Of a stretch of 64,000 bases of DNA, positions 33,070 through 44,390 are shown one piece after another (within the stretch, counting starts at the first letter, position 1; each line of letters begins with the position of its first letter). The stretch comes from Takakia lepidozioides (lineage: Eukaryota; Streptophyta; Takakiopsida; Takakiales; Takakiaceae), in the NCBI GenBank assembly GCA_030704615.1, contig CM060731.1:57454756-57518755 (forward strand). Direction: 5' to 3'. The notes beneath the pieces were generated by a model. The model was not told the DNA's origin. It did no database searches and saw only the letters and a program-made list of their open reading frames with translations. Both the position numbers and the translations under genes were made by a program.

Positions 33070-33855
33070 TCTCTCCCTCTCTCTCCCTCTGGACATTGGG
33101 CTTATGGAATTGTTGTCCCGACTTCCATCCTTGAGGAAATTGAAAAAATTGCAAAATTGGTTGTTGCAGGAATTTTGGATGTTTTTTTCCAAAATTTTTT
33201 TTAAAAAACTATATTTTTTAGTGAAATATTTCTTCACTAAAAAACCTGTGAAACTCACGTCAGTTTCTACTTTTTCAATCCAACCTGGATGAAAAAAGGA
33301 CTTCATCTGATAGGGCCTAAATACAGGGCAAGACAAGTTTTTTTTTATAAAAATCCCCCCATGTTTTTATCTAACCTAGAAGAAATACGGACTACATCCG
33401 TTGAGTGCAAGACAGGATGAAAGCACGATGTCTTTCATCTTCCACGAATGAGAAACGGACAACGTCCGTCGGACGGACGGACTGGCGGATGTTTTTCATC
33501 CTGAGAAGGATGGATGACGGGCCAGACAGGGGAAAACCCTGCGCAATCCTAATGTCTTTCTTTTTGCGCTGCGAGAGCGCGCGCGATGGCGGCTTGGGAG
33601 GAGCGATGGTGCTCGTGCTGCAGATACCTTGAGCTGCCAATCGTTGAGTATTTATGGCTCCTGTGAGTGACGCCTGGGCGAGCTCTTTAAGGCGATGGCG
33701 GTGGCTTAGTGATGAGGGAAGATTCCCTGTCTCAGTTGTCTGTTTTTTTGCTGCACAAGGGAACCGCGGCAGTGATGGCGGAGGCACCACCTGCATGCCT
33801 AGGACGTTTCCCTAGGAGCCCTCCTCTGGATCTTTGATGAATGGCGGCACAAGGA
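33070..33855 (+). repeat. Inverted repeat arm 1 (copy R1)
   Basis: About 780 bp that is repeated in opposite orientation at 35882-36665 and in the same orientation at 43740-44390. It contains a TA-rich half with GAAATATTTCTTCAC and a CpG-rich half with GCGAGAGCGCGCGCGATGGCG. R1 and R2 are separated by about 2 kb, so a transcript across both could fold into a long hairpin. ORFs in the arm are present in all copies but resemble no protein. Confidence 0.8.
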
Positions 33856-34325
33856 GGGGCCTGTTCGTCTTTAGGGTTAGCCATACGTAGTGCAGCCTCA
33901 ATCTTATCTCCTTTAAGACCATATTCCAAGAGTTCTTTGGTATCCTCTTCAAGGATAGTAGGCATTCGTTCATGATAGTCAATCAGTCTGATCATGTACT
34001 TGCCATTTTTATTTGCAGATAGGCACAGCTTAACCCGATCCTCTAGAGCCAAAGTCTCAAGCAACAAGATTGGATTGTCATCACCTGAATCAATAGCTGC
34101 TGAGTCCAATGCTTGCACTTTAGCATGGAAGTCCGTTGGCTTTGTTTGTGCCAACACAGCCTGAATAGCAGGGATTGGAGGGGGCAGCGGTGGCTGACAT
34201 CCCATGGCCTGCAGCTCAACAATCCATTCCGGAGTCTGTTTGGTGGAACTCTACACATAAACTGGAAATTTAGCCTGGTGACCAAGGGATAGTGTATGCA
34301 AAAACCACTAAGCATACTGGACAGT
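33856..34325 (-). other. Open frame of unknown origin between the inverted arms
   Basis: A minus-strand frame (34205 to about 33840 before entering arm 1) encodes ALEDRVKLCLSANKNGKYMI and related sequence with the composition of an ordinary soluble protein. It has no family match I can name and no splice context I can confirm. It may be a captured exon. Confidence 0.25.
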
Positions 34326-35881
34326 AAGAGAGGGAAGATACTTTTTGTCATGTCAAGACAAAGACAGGACCCCTAGGGTCGTTGTCATGAAAGAATAAAT
34401 AGACATATCAGCCACTTAACAGTGGCACCATCCATCAATCATCAAGCTTAGAAAATCCAGAATTGCATCCATGCACAGTAATGTGTTCATGTCAGTATTA
34501 TTCATAATCCAGAGAGTATGCCACTGATGCTGATTGACCACCAGTCAAGATCATGATACACTTACAGAGGTCTGGGTGGGATGTCGGGTACTTGGCCATA
34601 TTTTGGCCTTGATGTGGTGCAGGTCATATAGTCATACAGATTTACTGTCTGCAAGCTGTAATCCAAGCATACTTACTAAAACCCCATGGGTGTCATGGAG
34701 GGTTTTCTTAGAAAAAAAATGAACACTTGGATATCACAGGTTTAAATACCTTGCCTTGCCAGTATTTGTTTTAGACTGGTGTGCAGTACAGCTTGCCCCC
34801 ACAGGGGATGTGGATATGTCTGGTAAGTTTTCCAGAACACCCCTATACCTTTATTTCTTGCTACAGCTGAAAATCAAAGCTCATGACACAACAAGGTAAA
34901 TATAAAGGACTGCATACACATCCTGTGACAGTATATGGTATTGTCGGTACACCCTTCACATCATTCCACATTTGACCATGTCATTACACCATGTCGAGGG
35001 GGTATTTCCACTTGACCACCCTAGCTGCCTCAAAAACAAATTACCATTTACATTACTGCCATATTTCAGTGTCAGCCGAATAGCCACAGGCAGAAACTTC
35101 ACCATACCCTGGCCTAAGCATCTAGCAAACAAAGCCATCTGGGTTAGAACATAACATGGGCCTTTTACCAACAGAGGTACCCGAGTAGCTGCAGCAAATA
35201 GTTCCTTGCAGCCTCTCAATTTGTTTCCAACTACCATAAGGTAAGCAAAGCAAACTAGGGCCTGGAAAACAGATGTGTGTCTCTCACACAAGCCATCATA
35301 AACCCGGATGTCACATCATAACAGAGGTTTTCCACTGGCTGGGCCGAACTAGCCCATCGTAGAAAGCATTACACTTGTTCTTCAAAAATCAAGGAAGGAA
35401 AGAGGCAGGATCAAGAAAAACCATAGAGTAGTTTAGTTTTTCAACATTTTAGGATGAGTCCCTGGCAAACGATTCCTTCCCTTGCTTTGCAATCCCACTT
35501 GGCATCCAGCAGCACCTAGACATCAGAATATTAAGTGGAAGCCCCCACCCGTGCCCGTCCCAAAAACAACCACAACGCATTGTGAGTTAGTGAGGATGCA
35601 CGAGGTGTGTAGCAGGCTTCCACACTTGCTATCGAGGTCAAATACACTTCAATCTAAGTGCAGAGAATGCCAAAGCAAGCAAGGAAGCAAAACCAACAGA
35701 AAAAAAACCTTTTTTTACTGTTTGGGGGAGAGTCGCCATCTCTCCACAAGCCTAACCGTGTAGGGAGGACTCCGCCAGCACCACAACACTGCTACCTTGA
35801 CCAAAGCAAGGTCTTGCCAAGCACAAGAAAAAAAAAACTTGGTTTCAAAAGGTAGGGTTTATAAAGGGAGGGAGAGAGACT

Positions 35882-36665
35882 TCCTTGTGCCGCCATTCAT
35901 CAAAGATCCAGAGGAGGGCTCCTAGGGAAACGTCCTAGGCATGCAGGTGGTGCCTCCGCCATCACTGCCGCGGTTCCCTTGTGCAGCAAAAAAAACAGAC
36001 AACTGAGACAGGGAATCTTCCCTCATCACTAAGCCACCGCCATCGCCTTAAAGAGCTCGCCCATGCGTCGCTCACAAGAGCCATAAACACTCAACGATTG
36101 GTAGCTCAAGGTATCTGCAGCATGAGCACCATCGCTCCTCCCAAGCCGCCATCGCGCGCGCTCTCGCAGCGCAAAAAGAAAGACATTAGGGTTGCGCAGG
36201 GTTTTCCCCTGTCTGGCCCGTCATCCATCCTTCTCAGGATGAAAAACATCCGCCAGTCTGTCCATCCGACGGACGTTGTCCGTTTCTCATTCGTGGAAGA
36301 TGAAAGACATCGTGCTTTCATCCTGTCTTGCACTCAACAGATGTAGTCCGTATTTCATCTAGGTTAGATGAAAAACATGGGGGATTTTGTATAAAAAAAC
36401 TTGTCTTGCCCTGTATTTAGGTCCTGTCAGATGAAGTCCTTTTTTCATCCAGGTTGGATTGAAAAAGTAGAAACTGACGTGAGTTTCACAGGTTTTTTAG
36501 TGAAGAAATATTTCACTAAAAAATATAGTTGTTTTTATAAAAAAAAAAAGGATAAAGAGCATCCAAAATTCCCTGCAACCCAATTTTGCAAATTTTTTCA
36601 AGATGGAAGTCGGGACAACAATTCCATAAGCCGAGTGTCCAGAGGGAGAGAGAGGAAGAGAGAGG
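35882..36665 (-). repeat. Inverted repeat arm 2 (copy R2)
   Basis: Reverse complement of arm 1, with the same CpG-rich and TA-rich halves and the same ends (CTTGTGCCGCCATTCATCAA on the plus strand). It differs from arm 1 by scattered substitutions, so the duplication is old. Confidence 0.8.
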
Positions 36666-36694
36666 GAGAGATCAGGAAACAGAAAGAAAAAGAG

Positions 36695-36755
36695 GAAGGT
36701 GGGGGGGTGTGACTGAGTAGCAGCTGCTCAGTCCCCCCCCCCCCCACCTTTTTGT
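36695..36755. other. G-run/C-run hairpin at the end of repeat S
   Basis: GGTGGGGGGG-TGTGACTGAG, a short CAGCTG-containing loop, then CTCAGTC followed by a run of 13 C and ACC. The stem is nearly perfect and recurs, less perfect, at about 43650-43733. The G run could also form other structures. Run lengths in such sequence are error-prone. Confidence 0.55.
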
Positions 36756-36775
36756 TTTTTCTTTGTTGCCCGCTC

Positions 36776-39039
36776 GTCTCCCTCTCTCTCACTTCTTATA
36801 TGGTTAAGTTTCACCTACTTCCATATGTATATGGTTTCTTGACAATACGGATGATAATCATACTGGTTTCATTCCCCTTTTGCGCCTAGTTGCTATGGTT
36901 TTGTGGCATACTGATGGGATTTCATCTCATTTTCATCCTGTTATGACGAAGTGCATCCTGGAATGGCCATCGCTATGATAAACCTGGTTCTTTTCATCCT
37001 AGTATTCTTAACAACTTTCATTGACTGACAACTGTCAGCTTTGGAATAAATTAATTACCTGGATGAATGTCGCAGCCTGACACTAAATCGTCAATGCAAA
37101 CCCTATTTCCTCCTTTGTGCATTGACATCTCTTGCGCGATGGCGGCATGATGAAGCCAGGGGGCTGAGGCAAGCCGTTACGATAACCACTTGCTTGGCTT
37201 TTTTAAGGATTCTATGAATGATCCCTCATTGTTCAATTATTAACACCAGCGCTTCTTACAACATCCAGGAAGGTTATCGTCCTTGCTGAAGTGATTGCTG
37301 TCGAGGGAATTCATGCAGCAGTTATGAATGACAGGCTGCTTCGGTGTTTCTGTGAATCCTTCCCCCTGAAGCAATTATGAACGGTGGCACTCCTTATGCA
37401 AGACAAGAAGGCACCCTTCCTCTTTATAATGCATGCTTTGCTTGCACTAGCTCATGTTTTTTGCTCAGTCTCACTTTACTAGGACTTGGAGCTGTTGGAG
37501 CTGCTCACTGTCTTTGTTCAAATCTGTTTGCAAGGACGTCGTGGTGTTTGGTGCAAGGGCTTGCTGCTGTCTTGCTCAATTTATATGCAGGCTGGGGAGC
37601 TATGGCTAGGATCCCCCAGATCGTTCCAACGTTTTTTTAAATCTGGTTTGCTACCCTAGGAATTATGACATCTTGTTTTGCTTGAATTCTGATTGTTGGA
37701 CATCGATAGCAAGTATGACCACCTGCCACTCACCTCGTGCATCCTCACTAACACCCAATATTCTTGTGGTGGTTTTTGGGACGGGCACAGGTGAGGGTGG
37801 TCATTTGACATGATGATTTTCTAAGCATACAGGACTTCGTGGTTTCTTCAAGGGTACAAAGGGCTGTTGCCTACCGACTCGTTCATCAGGGAATATCGTA
37901 CCATCTCGATTTTCTGGTTTTCACAAACTACAAAGCTTCATGTCTTGTTTTTTGTCATTCAAGGACAATAAAGATCTTTGTTTACTAGTTTGGGACAATC
38001 AAGTTCCAAACTTATGACTTCATTTGCTGGTCACTATTCTGACCTGCATATGTTTTTCTCAGAACCACAAGGGGTACTTGTTTGTTTTTCGCAAACCCCT
38101 AGCATCTACATGACACTCAGGCCGTATGGAGTTTTTCAACTGTTCTGTTTATGATACCCTGCAGTATTAATTGTGAGACCTCTTTTTCATACCATAATAT
38201 CTGTACTGCTCTAAACAGATTTTTGACATGCTGATAATATCCATCAGACATGTACACTAGGCTTTACAGAGTTACATGGGATACATGCCTGGATTTTCAG
38301 TCACATTTAAACATCTGCATGGCTTTTTGATACAAAGGATACCTGGAAAATAGCATCTGTACTTGATGCTTAATAATAATCTTTCAGAGCTGTATCGAAT
38401 GGCAGTATTTGCCTTTTTGTATCTGCAAACTTGGGATACAAAGGCTAGAGCTTGTATGTGCTGGAATATACCCATTTGGAGCACTATAGCAACCTGATAA
38501 ACGACATCTCCACAGGATGCATAACAATTATCAGGGATATGCTAAGTAAACAGCATGATGTCTCTTTGGCCTTTTAGCTCTGGACAATCAAGATACATTG
38601 GCAGTATGGTAAAAGATATTTTGCATTCTGGAAGGGCCATGTTATGAAAGCAAGGAGATGACTTTCAATTTTGCTCTGGGCCTGTATGTGCTGTCTAAAA
38701 TATGGAAACATGGGTGTGGAAAACTTCCCACGCTCCCACCCATATTTTCAAGACTTTAAAGGTTCAAAAATATGTCAGGCATATATGTTGAATCAACTGA
38801 AACCTACTCTGGTTTTATCAAATGAAGTTTGGTTAATGCTCTTGTTTTTAAGAAAAAGTTTGATTCTGGATTTCTTAAGGTGCAGATGGATGGTGCCACT
38901 GTTTAGTGGCTGATTTGTCAATTTATTTTTTTGACTAAGACCTTAGTGGCCTTGTCCATGTCCCTGACAAGGCATAGTATCTTCCCTCTCCCTCTCTCTT
39001 TTTAACTTTTTCTGCAGAGGGGTCAACTCTGAGGTTAAG
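36776..39039. other. 2.2 kb without a supported gene
   Basis: T-rich, non-repetitive sequence with only short frames (for example 37377-37640 and 38671-38913) lacking domains. Near its right end a pyrimidine tract followed by CTGCAG (about 38985-39016) looks like a 3' splice site before the next open frame. Confidence 0.4.
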
Positions 39040-39725
39040 AAAACCATGCTTTGTCGTATTATTAGACCTGCCTTGGAGTACGGATCTGCAATATGGGTTG
39101 ATAAATCTGACTTAGAGGCTGTAGTGTCCAAAGCCATGTCTGTTGCCATGAGATTGTCTGATGAAAATGAAGTTAGGCAGAAAACTTCCCTGAACTTGTT
39201 TCCAGTTAGTGACATGGGGGAGGACATCTTGGATGACCTCAAGGGTCTACCCACTCTCGGCACTAGACTGAAATTTAAACTCAGGGCTGGAAGCATGCCT
39301 GTGAACAGCAAACAGAAGCAGAGATGAAAGGGAGAGTGCAATTGCCCGTTGTGTGGGCAATCTGAAGACAGTACTCATTTTCAGATACACTGTCCGGGTT
39401 TCTCTCACCAAAAAGACGCTCGCTTCAAATCTATCAAGGGAATTGTGCCTGTACCTCTGTTTAACAACTTTGAAAGTTTCAAGGTTGAGCCAAAAGCCCA
39501 GGCCCTCCTGAGGCCTAGTTATTGGGCAAATCACACACAGCAGATTGATGCTTGTGTGAAGGGATTTCTAGAGGATATCTGGAAAACCTATATTAATTCT
39601 ATATATGAAGGTAATTCTTACTACCAACGTCAGCCCCTGACAGAGGCAGATTCTGTCCCTTTTGTTTTCGCTCAAACTGGGCGCGGGGTCAATGGCCACA
39701 AGGCTACGACAAACAACCTCTTATG
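39040..39725 (+). pseudogene. LINE-like RT C-terminal fragment with C2HC finger
   Basis: Two in-register stretches (39046-39327, then 39328-39726 after a TGA). The first contains RPALEYGSAIW, typical of the region just after the RT domain in non-LTR retrotransposons; the second contains CNCPLCGQSEDSTHFQIHCPGF, a C-x2-C...H...C finger as in LINE C-termini. No RT catalytic domain or endonuclease is present, so this is a 3' fragment, perhaps captured. A captured host exon remains possible. Confidence 0.45.
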
Positions 39726-39798
39726 AGTACAATCTTTTTAACTTTTTCTACACCCTCTCTCCCTTGTGTGGTTTGTTTATTTTTGTGAGCAGCAAAAA

Positions 39799-41208
39799 AG
39801 AGAGGGAAGATGTTTTGTCATGTCAAGACAAAGACAAGACCCCTAGGGTCGTTGTCATGAAAGAATAAACAGACATATCAGCCACTTAACAGTGGCACTA
39901 TCCATCAATCATCAAGCTTAGAAAATCTAGAATTACATCCATGCACAGCAATGTGTTCATGTCAGTATTGTTCATAACCCAAAGAGTATGTCACTAATGC
40001 TGATTGACCACCAGTCATGATCATGATACACTTTCAGAGGTCTGGGTGGGGTGGCGGGTACTTGGCCTTGATGTGGTGCAGGTCAAATAATCATACAGAT
40101 TTACTGTCTGCAAGCTGTAATCCAATTATATTTACCAAAACCCCATGGGTATCATGGAGGGTTTTCTTAAAAAAGAAAGGAACACTTGGATATCACAGAT
40201 TTAAATGCCTTGCCTTGCCAGTATTTGTTTAGACTGGTGTGCAACACAGCTTGTCCCCACAGGGGAGGTGGATATGTCTGGTAAGTTTTCCAGAATACCC
40301 CTATACCTTTATTTCTTGCTACAGCTGAAAATCAAAGCTCATGACGCATCAAGGTAAATATAAAGGACTGCATACACATCCTGTGATAGTATATGATACT
40401 GTCAGTACACCCTTCACATCATTCCACAGTTGACCATGTCATTACACCATGTCCATGGGGTATTTCCACTTGACCACCCTGGCTGCCTCAAAAACCAGTT
40501 ACCATTTATATTACTGCCATATTTCAGTGTCAGCCGAATAGCCACAAGCAAAAACTTCACCATACCCTGGCCTAAGCATCTAGCTGACAAAGCCATCTGG
40601 GTTGGAACATAACAGGGGTTTTTTTACCAACAAAGGTACCCAAGTAGCTGCAGCAAACAGTTCCTTGCAGCCTTTCAATTTGTTTCCAACTACCATAAGG
40701 TAAGCAAAGCAAAATGAGTCCTTGGCAAGCGATTCCTTCCCCCGCTCTGCAATCCCACTTGGCATCCAGCAGCACCTAGACATCAGAATATTAAGTGGAA
40801 GCCCTCACCTGTGCCCGTCCCAAAAACAACCACAACGCATTGTGAGTTAGTGAGGATGCACGAGGTGAGTAACATGCTTCCACACTTGCTATCGAGGTCA
40901 AATACACTTCAATCTAAGCGCAGGGAAGCAAAACAAACAGAAAAAGAATTTTTTTAACTGTTTGGGGGAGAGTCGTCATCTCTCCACAAGCCTAACCGTG
41001 AAGGGTGGATTCCACCAGCACCACAACACTGCTACCTTAACCAAAACAAGGTCTTGCCAAGCACAAGAAAAAAGAGCTTGGTCTCAAAAGGTAGGGTTTA
41101 TAAAGGGGGAGAGAAACTTCCTTGTTCTACCCAAGATGCCGTCATTCATCAAAGATCCAGAGGAGGGCTCCTAGGGAAACGTCATAAGCATACAGGTGGT
41201 ACCTCCGC
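39799..41208 (+). repeat. Long direct repeat S, copy 2, cut by a CACAGCC array
   Basis: Matches copy 1 from the purine-rich start through CCTCCGCCA. There a CACAGCC array replaces the ~24 bp seen in copy 1 (TCACTGCCGCGGTTCCC...). The rest of the repeat lies, inverted, at 44390-43610, with array sequence at its junction too. This places an inversion breakpoint inside the array. Confidence 0.65.
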
Positions 41209-41580
41209 CACCTCACAGCCCCAAAGGCCTCAGGCACGGCCTGACACAGCCCCTCACAGCCCGTCACAGCCCGTCACAGCCCCAAAGTCTCAGGCACGGC
41301 CTGTCACATACCCTCACAGCCCGTCACAGCCCAGGCGTCTGCCCGTCACAGCCGCCACAGCCCTCACAGCCCTAAAGGCCTCGGGCACGGCCTGACACAA
41401 CCCCTCACAGCCCCTCACAGCCCGTCACAGCCAAAGGCCTCACACGGCCTGTCACAGCCCTCACAGCCTCAGGCCACGGGCACAGCCTGTCACACGCCGT
41501 CACAGCCCACAGGCCACTGGCACAGCCGGTCACAGCCCGCACACCGACCACTCACAGCCTGTCACATGGCCGCCCCATCC
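41209..41580 (+). repeat. CACAGCC array at the left inversion junction
   Basis: Irregular CACAGCCC/CTCACAGCCCGT units with interspersed AAAGGCCTCAGGCACGGCC. The same compound motif, inverted, fills 44391-44640. The two arrays face each other across 2.8 kb. Confidence 0.8.
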
Positions 41581-43107
41581 ATGGCCGCTCTGGCAGTTTA
41601 GCCATTTCTCCAAGGGGTTTAGCCACGCCAAGCTAGGGTTTGTGTCTCTTGGACTCTAGGCTTTCTTCCACCGAGCTATGGCGGCTGTGAGGAAATCAGC
41701 AAGGTATTCTTGCTCTTTCGGCTCCCACACACCACCATAGTAGCCCTAAGCCATGAGGTGGTTGCCACAAACCAAGCCTTCTTTCTTACTTAGCCTCCCC
41801 AAACACGCCACTAAACTCAATGGCAAACAACCAAGCCCTGCTGGTTCCCAGCCCTTATGAGCACTCATTCAAGCACTCTCCTTGGCCATAGCATTTGTCT
41901 TAGAGCCTATTCCCCCCCTACACCTGCTGCTTCAAGAGTTGCGCTCCCTTCAAGCTTGAAGTTGAAACCCCAACTCACATAGGCCCTACAAGTGCTTCTT
42001 TCACTCCAAGTGGAAACCAGCCCTAGACCTTCCGTTCTAGCTCTCTAAAGCTTGAAAACAAGAGCCTCAATGGGCTGAAGGCATGCTCCACACATGCCCC
42101 ACTCTCACCATAAGAGAATCAGCTCCTTTGCTTCATTTCTTGCACCCACAAACCTGAAAATACAAGCTTTAGCAGGCTGAAAGCATGCTCCACATGCCCT
42201 ACAGGGAAACCAGCCCCTTCCTTCCTTTCTTGCACTCCCACACCTGAAAGTGCAAGCCTTCACCAGGCTGATAGCATGCTCCACACATGCATTGCCCTCA
42301 CATAAGGGAAGTCAGCCCTTCCCTCTTCCTTGCTTGCCCTCCAAGCTTGAAGATGGAAGCTTCAATGAGCTGAATACATGCTCCACACATGCAACCTCTT
42401 CACACACGAGATATCAGCCCCCTATCTTGGCTCCTTGGCTCCTTGATGCTCTCTAAGACAAGACTAAGCACTCCAGAGCCTTTGCCAAGCTCCTGAAACC
42501 CTAAGGCTTACATTTCCAGCCACAAGACACTTCTCTTGTGGTGCAAGAGCTCTTCTTCCAAGCTCTGAAACCCTAGGTGCACATTCCATGGCCTTGCCGT
42601 ACCTCTTAGCTCCTGTTCTAGCCCTGCTCTTGCCATGACAAGAGCCCTCTCAATGCTGAAGCTCGAGATTGAAACCTAATCTCACCATACACCACAAAGT
42701 GCACTGATTTGCCCCAAGCCAAATCAACCCTTTCGCTTGGTCTTGCAATCCTTCACACAATGAAAGCTCGCATTCCCAAGTCCAGTTCTCAGCTTTGCCA
42801 CCAAAGCCACTATAACCTGCTCTTGACTGGTCCTCTTCCCAATCGTGCTTGCTCATGCATGTACACAATCTGAAACCATCAAGGTGCTCTGGAATTACCT
42901 GCAGCATGGTGCTTTCATCTCTGAAGCTGAAGATCGAATGCCAAGGTCTACCACCTCGTAACCCACATCGCCTCCGCTTCTAACAACCGAGAGCTCCACG
43001 CTGCTCCTTGCATAACAACTTGGTTTCTCTCATTCTCAAGCAAAAACCACAAGTGCTACAACTAACTCGTATCTGGCACTCACAGATACGAGCTCATCTT
43101 TCTCGAG
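41581..43107 (-). other. Inverted 5' leader of the DNMT retrotransposon
   Basis: No gene. On the minus strand this follows the LTR piece at 43108-43434, as an untranslated leader would. It contains a degenerate ~95-bp tandem repeat (about 41985-42430) with the recurring phrase GCATGCTCCACACATGC and CTGAAAGTGCAAGC. Right next to the LTR end are a self-complementary 16-mer and a hairpin (see findings). Confidence 0.5.
43092..43107 (-). other. Putative self-priming site of the DNMT retrotransposon
   Basis: On the minus strand CTCGAGAAAGATGAGC lies immediately after the LTR end TTTATCA. Its exact reverse complement GCTCATCTTTCTCGAG occurs inside the adjoining LTR (43273-43288 on this strand pair). 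That is the arrangement used by self-primed (Tf1/sushi-type) Ty3/gypsy elements, where the 5' end of the RNA primes at a site next to the LTR. No tRNA-type TGG site is present here. A 10-bp hairpin (CTCGTATCTG/CAGATACGAG, 43062-43090) adjoins it. Confidence 0.5.
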
Positions 43108-43434
43108 TGATAAAGAAGAAGAATACAAGCACAAGCTCATGCGAGCTCACAAAGCTGAAGCATAAACTCATGCATATATAACCTCATCACTCAAATACAA
43201 GTCAAGCCAAATGCACCCCACGCCATAGGGAATCCACACTACGGCGCCATAGCTAGGCGCGGTGAGGCTCAACTCGAGAAAGATGAGCCTCCCGCGCTTG
43301 CCATGAAGATAACCACTCCAGGGCCTAAATCTGCATTGACCCCTGGATTGACACTTGGGCCAATCCCAAATGTCAATATGTAAAAGCTAGTTATTTCCTA
43401 GCTAGTTTCACACTAGTGGTAAAATAACTTGACA
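43108..43434 (-). repeat. LTR segment B, 5' copy, inverted
   Basis: 327 bp starting TGTCAAGTTATTTTACC (minus strand, 43434) and ending CTTCTTTATCA (43108). It matches 52931-53257 on the plus strand over its full length, with the same boundaries. The four bases before it on the minus strand are CGGC, equal to those after 53432. It is interpreted as the left end of the DNMT retrotransposon before inversion. Confidence 0.8.
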
Positions 43435-43499
43435 GCCGGCAGAGCAAACGGATTGTCCGCCCCTTTCTTTGGGGCAGGGGACTTCTTCTCTTTCCCCAT
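43435..43499 (-). pseudogene. First coding segment of the CACTA second ORF, inverted
   Basis: From ATG at 43499 (minus strand) the frame encodes a Lys-rich start (MGKEKKSPAPKKGADNPF). At CGGC (43438-43435) it meets the DNMT element. Joined, with one CGGC removed, to 53437 it continues in frame (LPARVTRQGVSR...) into the plus-strand CACTA ORF. This supports both the inversion and the element's boundaries. Confidence 0.6.
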
Positions 43500-43609
43500 A
43501 AGCTGGCATCTGTCATGCAAACCCACAAGTTGGCCTCATTAGGAAACAACCTCTACATTCCAGATCAAAAACAAAAAAAACCAAGCATGTCGGGGGCTAA
43601 GAGCAGCAA

Positions 43610-44390
43610 GTGCTCGGGGTCTCGAGAGGGGACAACAAAGAGAAAATAAAAAGGTGGGGGGGGAAGTGACTAAGCACCACCACCAGCTGCTGAGCACCTA
43701 CGGGCTCAGTCGCTCCCCGCGCCCCCCCCCCCATTTTTTTTTTTTTTGGTTTCCTGATCTCTCCCTCTCTTTCCCTCTGGAAACTGAGCTTGGAAAAAAA
43801 TTGCAAAATTGGGTTGTAGGGAATTTTGGATTTTTTTCATCCAAAATACAAATTTTTCCCTAGTGAAATATTTCTTCACTAAATACCTGTGAGTTGCAAA
43901 ACTCCCGTAAGTTTCTACTTTTTCAAATCCAACCTGGATGAAAAAAGGACTTCATCTGACAGGACCTAAATACGGGGCAAGACATGTATAAACCCCCGAT
44001 GTTTTTCATCTAACCTAGATGAAATACGGACTACATCCGTTGAGTGCAAGACAGGATGAACGCACGATGTCTTTCATCTTCCGCGAATGAGAAACGGACA
44101 ACGTCCGTCGGGCGTACAAGCTGGCGGATGTTTTTCATCCTGAGAAGGATGAATGACGGGCCAGACAGGGGAAAACCCTGCGCAACCCTAATGTCTTTCT
44201 TTTTGCGCTGCGAGAGCGCGCGCGATGGCGGCTTGGGAGGAGCGATGGTGCTCGTGCTACAGATACCTTAAGCTGCCAATCCTTGAGTGTTTATGGCTCC
44301 TGTGAGCGCCGCCTAGGCGGGCTCTTTAAGGCGATGGCGGTGGCTTAGAGATGAGGGAAGATTCCCTGTCTCAGTTGTCTGTTTTTTTGC
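43610..44390 (+). repeat. Inverted part of repeat S, copy 2 (R3)
   Basis: Same family as R1 and R2, including the G-run/C-run hairpin at 43650-43733 and the CpG-rich half. It ends at GTTTTTTTGCT (44390), where the inverted CACAGCC array starts. Its reverse complement continues the S copy broken at 41208. Confidence 0.75.

Larger units (their letters stand above)
34326..36775 (+). repeat. Long direct repeat S, copy 1 (possible LTR)
   Basis: It begins AAGAGAGGGAAGATA..TGTCATGTCAAGAC and is repeated from 39799 onward, allowing for a ~180-bp gap (35271-35450 absent from copy 2). The end, near 36775, includes arm R2. The sequence is non-coding with degenerate splice-like tracts. A purine-rich GCAAAAAAGAGAGGGAAGA directly before copy 2 resembles a polypurine tract, so S copies could be 2.4-kb LTRs around the 36776-39798 interior. 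No primer-binding site was found to prove it. Confidence 0.5.

Noticed and set aside
37377-37640. Small hydrophobic protein gene
   Set aside because: Isolated frame in non-coding sequence, no homologous copy in the window and no supporting context.
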